Source: Hsuehochloa calcarea (lineage: Eukaryota > Streptophyta > Magnoliopsida > Poales > Poaceae). From it: a stretch of 64,000 bases of DNA. Shown here in pieces: positions 23,101 through 34,933 of this stretch. The notes under the pieces were generated by a model. That model did not search any database, was not told where the DNA came from, and worked only from the letters and a program-made list of their open reading frames with translations. Positions within the stretch are counted from its first letter, which is position 1. Each line of letters begins with the position of its first letter. Both the position numbers and the translations under genes were made by a program. The DNA lies in the NCBI GenBank assembly GCA_036346395.1, contig CM070603.1, positions 22,043,045 through 22,107,044 of the forward strand, in the 5' to 3' direction.

Positions 23101-26011
23101 ACAATCACTCGTCTGAGCATGAAATCATTTTGTTTAACCAAACGAATTACAATGTCTGCCAAGACACATAATTTTATAACAGCAGCATCACACCACAACT
23201 TGTACAACAGTAGCATCGCACCACAGTTGCATAATAGTGGCATCGCACCACAATTCCATATCTCATTAAGTCAAATTAACATTATTGAGCATGTGACACG
23301 AGCTCATCGTACAACTAAGCATGATAAGTATCTCTATGATAACCCATGTTGGTGATGCAAATATGTCCAACTACTAATGACCATCCTATGGTGACAATGG
23401 ATTCATGGTATTCAAACAATCAACGGCGGCATAATGACAAATACGAGATTAACTACTCCCAAAAGCAGTTGATATAAAAGTAGCATGCAATTTGATATAT
23501 AAAAATAAACTTTTGAAAACAGAGGTTCTATATGATCAAAGGATTATGACTTATCTTGGCCTTGCCTAGTTACCACTCTTGGGTCCTCAAACCTTGCTCC
23601 TACTCCTTGAAAAGGGTCGTCTAAACAAGAAAGAGACAATGGAAGAAACACAAATAAATCCAAAAGAAAATCAAATCAAATAAAAACAACAAAACAAACT
23701 ATAAAAGAATTAGAGTTCGGACGAAGGAGAATGGGCTTTCGGAAGATTATCGGACTGGAAAATTGTTGAAAAAGAAAGAGGAGAGAGGATGATATGGTTG
23801 ACGGGTGGGCCTTACGAAATTTCTGAATTTCTGAAATAAAAGAAAATCCAGAAAAAGGTTTGAGAGGCTGACAAGTGGGCCATGGTCTATTAACTAAGTC
23901 CACTGAGGTGGCTCTGGACTACGGTGGACCGGGTGCATGGCTTGAGTGGATGACATGTAAGGCCTACATGCCATTGGGATGGGTTTAGGGGTATGCCACA
24001 CGTACTGCCATGCGGATGCTGACGAGGACGACACACAGGCGTGAAGCTAACATGGTGCTTGGTTGGAGGCAAGGTGGCTTGACACGATGGCGGCGACGGT
24101 TGAGAGGACGAGGGCTTGGTTCTGGGCAAAGGCAACACGGTGAGGATGGTGACACAGATGGTTTTCACTAGCGGTGACCACAGTGGCGGCGGCGAGAGCT
24201 GAGGTGGCAGAGCGGCCCAGGCAACGATGGCGACGGTGGAATGGTGGGTTCCTGGAGATAGCGAGACGAGCACCGCGTAGAACGCGAGGAGGCAAAGCTA
24301 GGGAGGTGGACGGTGGTGCTCATGACTCACCGACGGCGAGGCAATCGACGGTTGAATAGCAGCGGCAGATGATGGGGGCCAAGTGAAAAAATGGGCCAGC
24401 GGTGAAAGGAGCTGGGCTGGGAGAAAAAGGAAAACGACCTGAGGGAATTTCCAATAATTCAAAAGGCTTTTGAATTTTAAAAAAGATATTAAATAAAACT
24501 GAGCTCAAAGAAATAGCAAATAAACTCCAAAAATTCCAAGAAAATTCCAGAAAATACTCTAGAACTCAAGGAACACAAATAAATAGTTTGAATTTAATTG
24601 AAGTTTAGATTATTCATATTAAATGCTTTTAATTTCTAAAAAAATCAAATTAAGTTGTAACTTAAGCAAGAAAAATTCAAATGGTTATTTATTTTTAAAA
24701 GCTTCAAAAGAACTCCAAATTTGTGATGTTACATTAGGCTCTTACTTGACTAAGTGTTTATCGAACATTTTTGTGAAAATGTTGTGTGTTGTGTGTTGTA
24801 TGTTGTCACCTATTGATGGCATATGTTGCACCTAATCAACGGGGTGAGAAAATTATTTAGACCGGGGTGAGTGGAAAGGATTTGTGGCATGGTGGACTTT
24901 GTGATTGGGAAATGTGAATCTCGGTGACTTAGCGTAGTTTGGTAGTCTCTCCTTAGTCAATTAAGGACTTAACTTTGTGTGTTATTGAACTGAGCCATAT
25001 CGTACTACCACAATCCTTGTTTGGGGCAGGCCTATCTTAGTAAGTTATGGAGTCTCGACATTGACTACCTAGGGGGTAGTTTAAGAGCTCTGTGATGGGT
25101 GGAGGTGTGGACTACTTGGTAGGGTCACATCTATGGATAGTTTGCCGTTTACATGTCCAACAGTGTGCGTCGGGCCAATGAGTTGAGTGAAGTTTGGTGC
25201 CGACTGTATGCACATCGGGAGGGTCAATTGTTGAGATTTAGTTTCTGAAAGGTTTTGCTATGATTTACTCTGATCAAATGATTGTATCTTGTAGGTAAAG
25301 CAGTATAATCTCTACAGAGTGTTAATAACCTATTCGAATAGCCACATCCTTGGTCATGGACTTGCTCGGTGATTTACCCGAAGGGTAGATTATATAAAAA
25401 CAATGTGGAAGGGAAAGTTGTGTGAAAGAATTAGATTAAGCTATGTGAACTTTGTAAAAACTCTTGTCTACTTATTATTACTACTATTTTAACTTATGCT
25501 TTCAATCTATTATTCATATTCAATTTCAACAATTACTTTTTGCAAAATAACCATAGTAGTCATTTCCTTTGGAATAAGCCACCATCTATAATTGCATTCT
25601 GTAGTATAACTTGTTGAGTACTCTATGTACTTACTCTTGCTATAAACAATGTTGTTCAGTTGATGGAAACTACATCAGTTCATCGTTGGTCAACAAGGTC
25701 AACTTCAAAGATCGTAGAGAACTAGATCGCGATACCTCTGTCGATTGCCTATGAGCATATGGATGAACTACACTGAAGTTATTTTGTTTCCTTCCGCTGT
25801 AGCTTATTTGGGATATTCGCCTTTCGATGCATTAGTTGTAAGCTTCGACCGTAAGGTCGCTACTTTGATAATTATTGTTAATTGCCTATTTCTTAGTTAT
25901 CTTTGCATATAGAATGATATTTCATCGGTATTGCCACTGTGTGCACTAGCGTGCTCCTGGACTAGTGCAGTATATACAAAGGTTCCAAATTTGCATATTT
26001 AGGCCCTGGCA
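20125..26011 (-). mobile_element. Type-II LTR in reverse orientation, split by another LTR
   Basis: The right end (25920-26011) reads, on the minus strand, the same start region as the LTR at 10081 (a GTGTGCACT... block, CCAGGAGCACG, then TGCCAGGGCC at the terminus). A reverse copy of the gttaagtcctt block lies around 24955. Without the insertion at 21961-24733 it is about 3.1 kb, in the family range. The left end is placed at TGTTGCGTC (20125) with low certainty. No matching target duplication was found, so one end may be rearranged. Confidence 0.6.
21961..24733 (+). mobile_element. Type-II solo LTR, 2.8 kb, TSD TTAGG
   Basis: It begins TGTCGAGGCC and ends GTGATGTTACA. TTAGG lies on both sides (21956-21960 and 24734-24738). 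It carries the family landmarks GAAATCCCC (about 22650) and GCGCACAAGATTAAGTCCTT (about 23020). It is inserted inside a reverse copy of its own family. Confidence 0.9.
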
Positions 26012-26600
26012 GAAGGGTAGAGTGATTCACTGATGGGTGATTACTCCGCTACACCGGTATCAGCTGATTGAGTTGCATATGAACATGGAGCATAATTGAG
26101 CATAAGTTACTTGTGCTAATTAACTACATGATAGATGATATGATTAATTGAGTATGAGCATGACAATGATAATGATTAAATTGAATGATAAGATGTGTGT
26201 TTATTGTTCTATAATGTAGTTGTTGGGTCTTGAACCCACTCTTGTTTTGTTGTTGTTTTTAGGTGACTGAGGAAGGCGACATGTATGGGATGGAGTAACA
26301 CATGTGTATCACATGCAATTATATCACATACATTCTTATTTAATTTGCTTTCAGTAAATCAAGAGTCATAATACTTCTATTTAGAACTTATTATTAGACT
26401 TGGTTATTATTAGTTAAAGATTAGAACTCTGGTTGATTCAATAATAGTTTTATTATTATTACTTGTTGTCGTCCTATGTACAGGGAGCATGGTACCGACG
26501 TTTCTCAGACACGTGTGTTCTGAGCGTTTCTCGAGCGTGTGTGATTTGAGCGTTCCTCAGGTGCGTGTGACTTGAGCGTTTATGGCATATGTGATCAAGC
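26012..26600 (+). repeat. Possible type-I LTR fragment
   Basis: A CACCGGTAT block followed at about 26220 by GTTGGGTCTTGAACCCACTCTTG and a TTTTTAGGTGA stretch resembles the 3' half of the type-I LTRs (compare 15620-15810 and 32900-33090). Similarity is partial and no end was found. Confidence 0.4.
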
Positions 26601-29390
26601 TGTGAAAGCTAATCCTTTTATGCATTTACTTTGTTAAGATTGTGGTCCTGTCACCAATTGTGGGGTTTTATTACATGCAATTCTTACTGGAATTATTGTT
26701 ATTCATGGTTTAAATTGTTAGTGAGAATGACTAAAGGCTGCCAGTATTGTCACAAAATTCCCATCTTGCCCTCAAGGAAACTATTAGCTTATAGGCATAT
26801 AGGGAAGGTAATTAATTTGGGGATTAAAACAAAAAAAGGCTACGGGCCCCATCTATCATAGGAACCGAGCGATGGAGGCAGGTGGGTTGGCTCAGTGGAC
26901 ATCACCGGCAATGAGCCATGGCCGGCGGGGCGGGGCCGGGAGATGGGGGAGTTAGAGAGGTCTCGCAGGTGGTGCACCGTAATGGACAAGCAGACCGGAC
27001 AAGCGGCGGCGGCGTGTGGCAGTTGTGTGGTCAAAATCAGATAAGATGACCTTGGTTAAACCTGTCAAAATAGGTCGTGACTACCGAGCCGATCTGAAGC
27101 ATAATATTTTTAGCCTAGTTCAAGCATAGCACGATCCGATACCGGCCATCACGGCCTAACCCGATGCACTGTGCCATGTTTCGGTCGCGATCTCTCGGAA
27201 AGCATAGCATGACAAGTATAGTATCGTGCTTGGCATGACACGACACGCGGCGGAGGAGGCGGCGTGTGGTGGTGCCGGACACCATTTGTCTATAGAGGCT
27301 AAACAGACTAACTCTGGCCCATCAGACTAAGCATGCCTAGGGCGGCACGATACAGCCCATAAGCTTAACGTATAATGCTTGGGTCGTCGGATAAGCCCAT
27401 GAACTGATAGACACAACCCGTTTAACTTGCAGAACCAGTCAAACTATGCCTAAACGGACCATGTTAGACCGTGCCACGCTGTGACGGCGGGAAACACCAA
27501 AATTTTGATGCGACGTCTGGTTTTACCGGAACTATGCAAGTTTTTTTTTTTTTACGAGGAACTATAAAACTATCTTGATGGACCATGGTCTAACGTGTAA
27601 TTTTTGCTACAGACACTTCCCTTTGCCAAGTAGGGCCAGACTCTCTGCTGATACTTGTGAGCCGAACTATAGCACTTACAGAGAATATCCGTTGCGTGCG
27701 TTGCAGCTCACCTGTTATAACTGCGTGGCTGCGCTGAAGGAACACGTGCTAGCCACTCACCGATAAACAAACATATGGTACCATCGATCGCCATGATTGT
27801 TAGTTAACCTCCATGAAAGAAGAATATTGTGGAGGATGCGAGAAGCATCGGATCGTTAATACGGAATCATTTCATAACCCAAATTAAAGCAGCTGGTCAG
27901 CACCCTTCCTGTCCCTGCACCAGATTTTGACAAATCAACGGCCAGCCCCAAGTCTGGATTGTTCGTCCCAAAGATACCATCTTAACATGACCATGATTCA
28001 TGTCATTATGGAATACTTAGCTTCAAAGCAACCGAAATTCTTTCTTGGCATTGACACGAAACCAATAATCAGATCAGCCTGTGTCTGCCTCAAATCAAAC
28101 CTTTCTCACATTCTTTCACATTTCCGTTTTGTTGGTTGCAAAAAGTTTACAGTTCTATGTTCCAAAACCCAAAATTGTGATGAATACATACAATGATAGA
28201 TACATTTTCAAAAGCTACTAGTAGCGTATCCATACGTTGCAATAGAATTCTAAAAGAGAGTGATACATACCAGCAAATGAGATCATAGATCGTATAATAA
28301 ATATCAATATTCTTTCACACACATATAAATTAACCCGCTTATTGTATCACCTGCTGTTACTACTACCCGGAAATTAAAATTTTAAGCACGTAGATTGTTT
28401 ACCTTTGGAAGTTCAAGTTGATGCCAACTTCTCTCTCCGGCGTGCTGCCGATTTCTAGCCATTTTCGGTTGACAAGGAAGAAGGCTATGCGTTGATTGCC
28501 TCCTTCTTCCACCCTGAACCAATCCATTTGGTTCTCACGACCATTGACCTCTGCAACCCTCAACATACACATTGCGGCGAGGAGGTGGGAGGCTGGGGAA
28601 GGAGGAGGCAGTGAAGGCGTCACGGTGGTAAGCGAAGAGGCGGTGGCAATGCTTTCTCGGTTGGCGCGGGCAGGAGGAGGTGGCCGGCGGTGTAAGGGAG
28701 AATTAGGATGAAGAGGACACAGTATAGTGAGCTCGAGACGGCGATGCGACAAGGGAAGGACGCGTTTGTCGCTACCTCTTCCTCGTCCGCCATCACTGCC
28801 ACCCCTACTTTCCCTAGTGCTGCCACTTCTCCTCCAAGGTACCACCTCCTCTTTTCCTCCCTTCCCTCCCAGTATGTTCTCCTGTCCCCGACGTCGCCTC
28901 CCCTCACTGCTATACGTTGTCGGATCTCATCATCTTCAAGTACGCCACCGTTGCAACCCGCAGACTGAGTGCCGGAGGAGGTCGAGATTTCTGAGACACG
29001 AAGCGAATGTTAGACAGACGTAGATGGCGAGTCATGGCACGAGGCAAGAAGGATTGGTACGACAACAAATTTTATTGTGTACATGTGAAGAAGAAGTAGG
29101 GCAGCGACGGTTTGGGTGGTTACGGAAGTGAGGGATATATTCATAAGTCACAAGGATAACGGAATAAGACCTTATCCCTGTAGTATTGGATCCACACGAG
29201 ATAAATTTGAAAAGGATGAGAGAGACTAACCACATGTATAAGAAAAAGAACACTATCCCACTGCAAACTAGTAAACCCTTACTTTTATTAGTTACGAAAG
29301 TAAAACAAACTAATTAATCAACTGGAAGAGATGTACATGCAAATCGCGGAATATTTACGCATGATTTTGTCACCAACTCTAGTGGTCAAA
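26600..29390. other. Intergenic stretch without a recognisable gene
   Basis: About 26830-27500 contains GC-rich sequence with repeated ...GGCACGATAC / CGGCCCAT-like words typical of dispersed grass repeats. A poly-T run lies at about 27540-27552. The longest open frame (28399-28845, minus, 148 codons) starts in Arg/Gly-rich low-complexity sequence and ends in an unrecognised peptide (RVEEGGNQRIAFFLVNRKW). It has no paralogue that I know, and the opposite strand is equally open. I would not annotate it as a gene without transcript evidence. Confidence 0.4.
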
Positions 29391-29394
29391 ACCA

Positions 29395-30177
29395 TTACCA
29401 GACGGTAGAGGCCACGGTGTGGGCCCAGAGCCGGAGGTGCTCCTTGAGGTCGGCGCCGTCGCGGGCCGCCGGGATCCTCCAGTTCCTCAGCATCCTCGTC
29501 ACCTCCTCCTCCTCGTCCTCCCACGCCTCCGACAGGTACGGTCTCCTCGGCGCCGAGGCCAAGGCGGCCGCCGCCGCCGCCGTGTCGCTACGAAATTCCT
29601 CCTCGGCGGACGCAGCCGCAATAACTTTCTTGGCCTCCTCCTTCTCCCGCCGCCGCCGGAGCCCCGGGAAGATGGACGCGAGCTCTGCGTCGACCTCGGC
29701 GTCGGAGAACGTGAAGCCTAGGTCCCGCAGCCCCTTCACCTCTTCGAACTCCAGCTCCGACATGCTACGCCCGCGCCGCCGCCGCCGCCTCCCCCCCGGC
29801 CGCCGCACCTCCGGCCTCCTCCGCTCCGGCAGCGGCTGCGGCGCGGCCAGCCCGTCCTTCCCGGAGAGGATGGTCTCGAGCCTGGCGCGGTAGCTGTTGG
29901 GGATCTTGAGCGGCTCCAGGTCCTCGAACGCGGCCGCCGCGACCTCGTCGCTCCGCGACCGGCGGTGCCGCAGGCCGGACGGAGCCCACTGCAGCTCCCT
30001 ACTCTTGCTCTCCACCGGTGCCTGCTGTTCCTCCCCGCGCTGAGGCGGCGGCGGCGGCGGCGGCGGAGATGCCGGTGTGGGCGCAGGAGGGGAGCACGAG
30101 AGAAGCACGAGGCGGTGGAACCAGTAGGCGTCGAACAGCGCGATGGCCACCTCCGCCGCATCGCGCGGCTGCTCCAT
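29395..30177 (-). CDS. DUF1685 family protein, 260 aa
   Basis: An uninterrupted frame encodes a plant DUF1685 protein; the family's molecular function is unknown. Residues 138-174 carry the family signature SMSELEFEEVKGLRDLGF followed by TFSDAEVDAELASIFPGL. Residues 212-259 are the conserved C-terminal block (RPYLSEAWE, then LRNWRIPA, then DLKEHLRLWAHTVAS). Residues 32-45 are a Pro run, 129-137 an Arg-rich basic patch that could act in nuclear import, and 198-208 an Ala run, so much of the chain is probably disordered. No signal peptide or membrane segment is evident. Codon use is extremely GC-rich, as in many grass single-exon genes. The ATG at 30177 is the first in frame after the TATA box. 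This is the only intact host gene I can support in the window. Confidence 0.9.
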   Translation of the reverse strand: MEQPRDAAEVAIALFDAYWFHRLVLLSCSPPAPTPASPPPPPPPPQRGEEQQAPVESKSRELQWAPSGLRHRRSRSDEVAAAAFEDLEPLKIPNSYRARLETILSGKDGLAAPQPLPERRRPEVRRPGGRRRRRRGRSMSELEFEEVKGLRDLGFTFSDAEVDAELASIFPGLRRRREKEEAKKVIAAASAEEEFRSDTAAAAAALASAPRRPYLSEAWEDEEEEVTRMLRNWRIPAARDGADLKEHLRLWAHTVASTVW

Positions 30178-30242
30178 CTGGAGAGAGGGGGTGCGCGTCC
30201 CGTTTCGCGTCAGGATTGTTTGTGGCGTTTGGGCGCGGCGGC

Positions 30243-30258
30243 GGGCGGCTTCTATACA
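30243..30258 (-). promoter_or_regulatory. TATA box of the DUF1685 gene
   Basis: On the minus strand CTATGTATAGAAG lies about 70 bp upstream of the DUF1685 start codon. The spacing allows a short leader. It is the only TATA-like word in the upstream region before the inverted-repeat element begins. Confidence 0.5.
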
Positions 30259-31239
30259 TAGCGTGGTCTAGCCTAGTGCGTGTCGGTCAGGCTGGTCCGG
30301 GTCGACTCGTGATTTTTTTTCCGTTTTTACAGAAATGAACGTCGAGTGTATTTTTAAAAATAGTACTGTTGCTGTATGGCCATCGTGCGGTAATCTCTCT
30401 TCGCCTGGTATGCTGCTCATTGCACAGTCGTTGTGCGGCAACGTCTCCACCGCCGTCATATCGTTTTTTAAAATATTTATATATAATTTTTATAGGAATT
30501 TTAAAATAAAGTAAATATGCTTAAAAAAAATTTTGTGCAGTCTCTTGACCCAGTGTACTTATTTGTGTAATTTTTTAAAAATTTAATTCAGAAAAAATTA
30601 ATCTATTCTTAATTTTTCTTAATTTTTTCGCTACAGTCTAATTACCGCACATTGGCCGCGCGGCAACAATGTGCTACAGCGTGGTTGCAAATGGACACTG
30701 TAGCATTTTTTTTCTTTTTAAAAGAAAATTATTTATGCATAATTTTTGTAGGAATTTTTAATGATAGTAAATGGGCTCTAAAAATTATAAAAACATTTGT
30801 GGAGCCTCCTGAAAAATTGTACTTACTTGTGTAATTTTTTAAAATTTTTATACATTTTGATTTTTTTTCACAAAAATTCATTGAAATATACTGTTTGTAG
30901 GAATATTGCAATGTAGAAGATGAGGTTCAAACATTATGAATTTTTTTAAAGGTTCCTTACATAATGGACTTGATTGTATAATATTTTTAGAATTTTATAT
31001 GTTCTAAAACATCTTAAAAATTAAGGGTTTAGGTCACGAAAATTAGGGTTTTAGGTTTCAAAAATTATGGTTTCATGATTTCATGTGACTTAGAATGTGT
31101 GAAATTTAGTACCACATGGACCACACTAGGTGCAGCAGAATTGCTATAGCAGTAGTAGTAGAATTTGAACTCCTATAGTAGTACTAATGATACTACTATT
31201 ATTTAGATTTTTGGTACCATACTATTTTCTTTTGCTCCG

Positions 31240-31287
31240 AGTAGTACTAATCATACTACTATTATTGGTAGTATGATTAGTACTACT
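31240..31287. repeat. Perfect 20-bp-arm hairpin
   Basis: Bases 31240-31259 and 31268-31287 are exact reverse complements separated by an 8-base spacer. The word GTAGTA/TACTAC recurs in the surrounding 200 bp. It lies close to the centre of the long inverted repeat. Confidence 0.9.
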
Positions 31288-31350
31288 ACGAGAGTTCAAA
31301 TTATACTCGAAGTGAAAAAGTAGTATGGTACTTAAAATCTAAAAAATAGT

Positions 31351-33461
31351 TGTAATACCCCGGAAACGAATCTGGTAATTAGAAAATTAGCCGGGAGAAG
31401 AAAAGGCAAAGAAAGGAGTATAAATTTCTGAAACAAGAAGGGGTTTTTCGCTTTTATTCGACAACTTGGGCAGCGGCAGCGGCCAAGAGGGACCCATAGG
31501 GTGGCCGGCCAGGGGGGAATCCCCCTAAAACCCTAGTTTTCCCTCTCTTTTCCCCCTCCACCTTCCCCTAGCCGGCCCTAGCTCCTCCCTTGCGCCTCCC
31601 CTGTGCCACCACCCCCCCCCCCCAACAGTGCCACCACCCTCCCCAACGAAGCCCTTGCTGCTGTCCATTGAAGGAAAGGCGAGGAGACGTTCGTTGGAGG
31701 GCCGGCCAAAGAAAAGGGACAAGAAGAAGAGGAGAAGGAGGGGGAAAGGAAGGAAGAAGAGGAGAGGGAGGGCACCTGCATCGCAACGAGGCGCCTTCTC
31801 TAGCGATTCATCAAGGGTAACTTCGATCCCCAATAGATCGGTAGCATTTTCAATTCAATTCGGTCTTTGTCGATGTGCATCGATTGGTCCATCTTCGCTT
31901 CTCGTCGGTTTTGGGTAGATTGCGTACGTTTTTTGATCTAGCCATCTCTTAGAAAGTTGTAGGGATCGTCCATATATTTCTTTAGGCACCAAGATCACTT
32001 GATTTGGAGTTACGGTTTACGAGTTATTGTAGTTTCTCTGCCACTGTCCAGAAGGGCTGACGAGAATTGATAGTTGTCTTGTCTGGCCATTATGAATTAT
32101 TTAGAGACCGAATCAAAAAGACCACCCAACATGAATGTTGTAGAGAATTCAGTAATCTTTCCATGTTTATAAACAACATAATTTTTAGACGAGTTAATAA
32201 AAAGTTATAGAATTTCTACCACGTTGTTTCGCTGACTGTCAGATTGCAGAGACAAAAACTTCACCTGAACATAAGAAATATTAGGAGGCCGAATCAGGGG
32301 ATTTTGCCAACTATATTATCGTAGAAAGTTTTGTCATGATTCCAGAGAGTTCAAGATCACCCCGTTCCGAGTTTCGTAGTGAAAGTTATGGTAATTTTCG
32401 TACTAATGTTCCGTGGGACTTACTGCTAGACCGTTGGGAAATTTGAGTATAACCCTTATTCGAACCCTAGGTTGCGGGGAGTCGGGTTAAGGAGTGTTAG
32501 TGAGTACATTTTCCTCAGTGTTCTTATTGCTAGTAATATTCTCGTGTAGGGGGCGGAGTTCCGGAGTAAGGGGCATCATCCTTGCCTCCCCGCGCGGCGT
32601 AGCGGAGAAAGGCAAGTACAGCTATACAATTGTGGTTGATATGTGTTTTTATTTGTTTGGTGATAATATGATGAATTATGGTGATATGTACTTGTTCATG
32701 ATGGTTTGCTTTACTAAGATTCGATAATTGTTATCTCATTATTCATCATAATCATTCATGCATGCAAGTTTTGATCTTGCGACACTCACAGGAGTGGGTA
32801 GTGATTATAAGACCCACCATTCCAATGTGAGCAATATGGGTCCCCGATTTGACATGTTCTCAAACAGGCTTTGGGTACCCGTATTTTGTAGACACCGACG
32901 GGTATTCACTTGCTATACCGGTATAAGCAAAAGAAAAGAGCATGTGCATTCATTCTTTCATATGATGACTCTATTCTATGTTGGTTCATTATACGATGAC
33001 AAATGCTACTATCGTGTTCACATATTCTTTTGTACTTGTTGAGTCGTGGACTCACCCTTGCTGTATTTTTTTTTGTTTTAGGTGAACCATGGTAACATCT
33101 TTTGTGGGAGAGAGTAGACACACAGTTGCACACACCCGTTGAGATAACCTTCATTTACTACTTTGCAATTACAATGTTGGACTGTAATAATAAGTATGCA
33201 TTTGATGCTGGTTGATGGCCACGTTATGCCTAGGTTATGGATTCGTGCCCTCTAGTTATGGAACTAGTAATTTTATTTGGTATGGAACTCCATGTTCGAA
33301 TTATTTATGCATTGCTGAAATTAGGCTGTTTAATATGCTACTTCCCTTTCGAGCAGAGCGCAGTTGCTCTTTTATTGTAGAATGCTCGAAATTGTTTATA
33401 ATGTTGATTGGTAGTAGAGATTTTAGGTAATATCTTGGCTCCTGGAAGCCGGGGTGTTACA
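31351..33461 (+). mobile_element. Type-I solo LTR, 2.1 kb, TSD ATAGT
   Basis: It begins TGTAATACCCCGG and ends CCGGGGTGTTACA. ATAGT is present on both sides (31346-31350 and 33462-33466). The block GAGTCGTGGACTCACCCTTGC (about 33040) matches the LTR at 14103-16154. The last 56 bp (33406-33461) are repeated at 49223-49278, at the left edge of the segmental duplication. Confidence 0.9.
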
Positions 33462-34933
33462 ATAGTACTATGTCAACATGGCTGCACTTCCATGGTAAAC
33501 TTGTGGATTTTATCAGGTGTGTACAAAATAATAGTATGGTACCGACAATATTTGCACTGTGGCTTTTATTAGTTGTGTACAAAATTACAGTAAAAAATCA
33601 TATGTGTCTCATTGTGGCTTTTATTATCAGCTATATTGTTGCTTTTTAGCTACATTATCAAAATACAAATTCACAAAGATGATTCAAATTACAGTCAAAT
33701 ATAGTGTCCCATGAAGGTGCAGCCTAATTTTCGAAACATAAAACCCTAATTTTTGAAATCTAAAACTATAATTTTTGAGACCTAAACCCTTAACTTTCGA
33801 GACGTTTTCAGAACATACGGAATTCTAAAAAATATTAAACAATCAAGTTCACTGTGTAAGGAGTCTTTTAAAAAAATTCATAATGTTCGAACCTCATTTT
33901 CTATATTACAAGATTCCTACAAACAATATAATACTTAAATAATTGTTTGAAAAAAATTTTAGAAGGTATAATTTTTTTTAAAAAAAATACAAAATGAATT
34001 ACACTTTGTCAGGGGGCTCCACAAAAAATTTCATAGTTTTTAGAGCCCATTTGCTATATTTAAAAATTCCTGCAAAAATTATACATAAATAATTTTCAAA
34101 AAAAAGGGAAAAAAATGGTACAGTATTGTTGCCGCATGGCCACCGTGCGGCAACCACACTGTAGCACATGGTTACCGCACGGCCACCGTGCGACAACCAC
34201 AATGTAGTAATTTTTTTTCTTTCTTGAGAAAAATTCGAATGTGCTAAATTCTTCTCAATTAAATTTTTAAAAATTACACAAGCAAGTACACCGGGTCAAG
34301 AGGCTCTACAAAAGTTCATAATTTTGGAGCCTATCTCGCTATATTAAAAATTATACAAAAATTATGCATAGATGATTTTATTTAAAAAAACTAAAAAAAA
34401 GATAAATCGATGTGGCAGCGAGGCTAATTGGGGGAGGACACGTGGCGACGGCGGAGGCGTTACCGCACAGCGGCCGTACGACAACGGGCGACATGGTGGG
34501 CGGGGCAGGGTTGCCGACGACGCCTGCTCGCAACGTTGTCATGTTTGCAAATACACTCCGACGACTGCTATTTCTATAAATATATGTCAAAAATGTGCCA
34601 AAACGGTCAAAAACTCATGCCTAAGAAGGAAGTTTCGTACGGGTATTATACTGCTTTGCATACGTATGTTGTCATGGCTGCTGATGTATGTGGTGAATTT
34701 TTTTCTTCTAAATGGCAGTATTACAAGTTGAGTTAGCATGGATGGCATGCGCTGGAACGAAAATGCAGAAATGGCACCCACATTTGTCCTGGGGACGAAC
34801 GGACGCTTGCCATAGTGACACGTCGGCCTCGTCCGTCCGAGCGGCGCGCGGTTGAGCCAAGTCCGAACATCCCGCGCACGGATAGCCAATGCAGCCACGG
34901 CATGCGTTGTTCGAACTTCCAGCGGGCAACTAT

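Larger units (their letters stand above)
30320..34585. repeat. Long inverted-repeat (foldback-type) element with an LTR at its centre
   Basis: The left arm (about 30320-31345) and right arm (about 33467-34585) are imperfect reverse complements of each other. Shared blocks in order include AATACACTC.GACG, GTGCGGCAAC / GTTGCCGCA words, a TTACACAAG.AAGTAC block, GGAGCC..CACAAA and AACCCT.AA.TTT blocks. The arms carry several GCCGCACGGTGG-like words. A type-I solo LTR was inserted near the centre. The family is not identified. No transposase is seen, so it is a non-autonomous element or an inverted duplication. Confidence 0.7.

Noticed and set aside
27575..27766. 63-codon frame with Cys pairs resembling a zinc finger
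   Set aside because: Spacing does not fit a known finger, there is no neighbouring gene structure, and the length is expected by chance.
29417..29893. 158-codon plus-strand frame
   Set aside because: It is the antisense shadow of the DUF1685 gene; it has Ser/Ala/Arg runs and no family motif.
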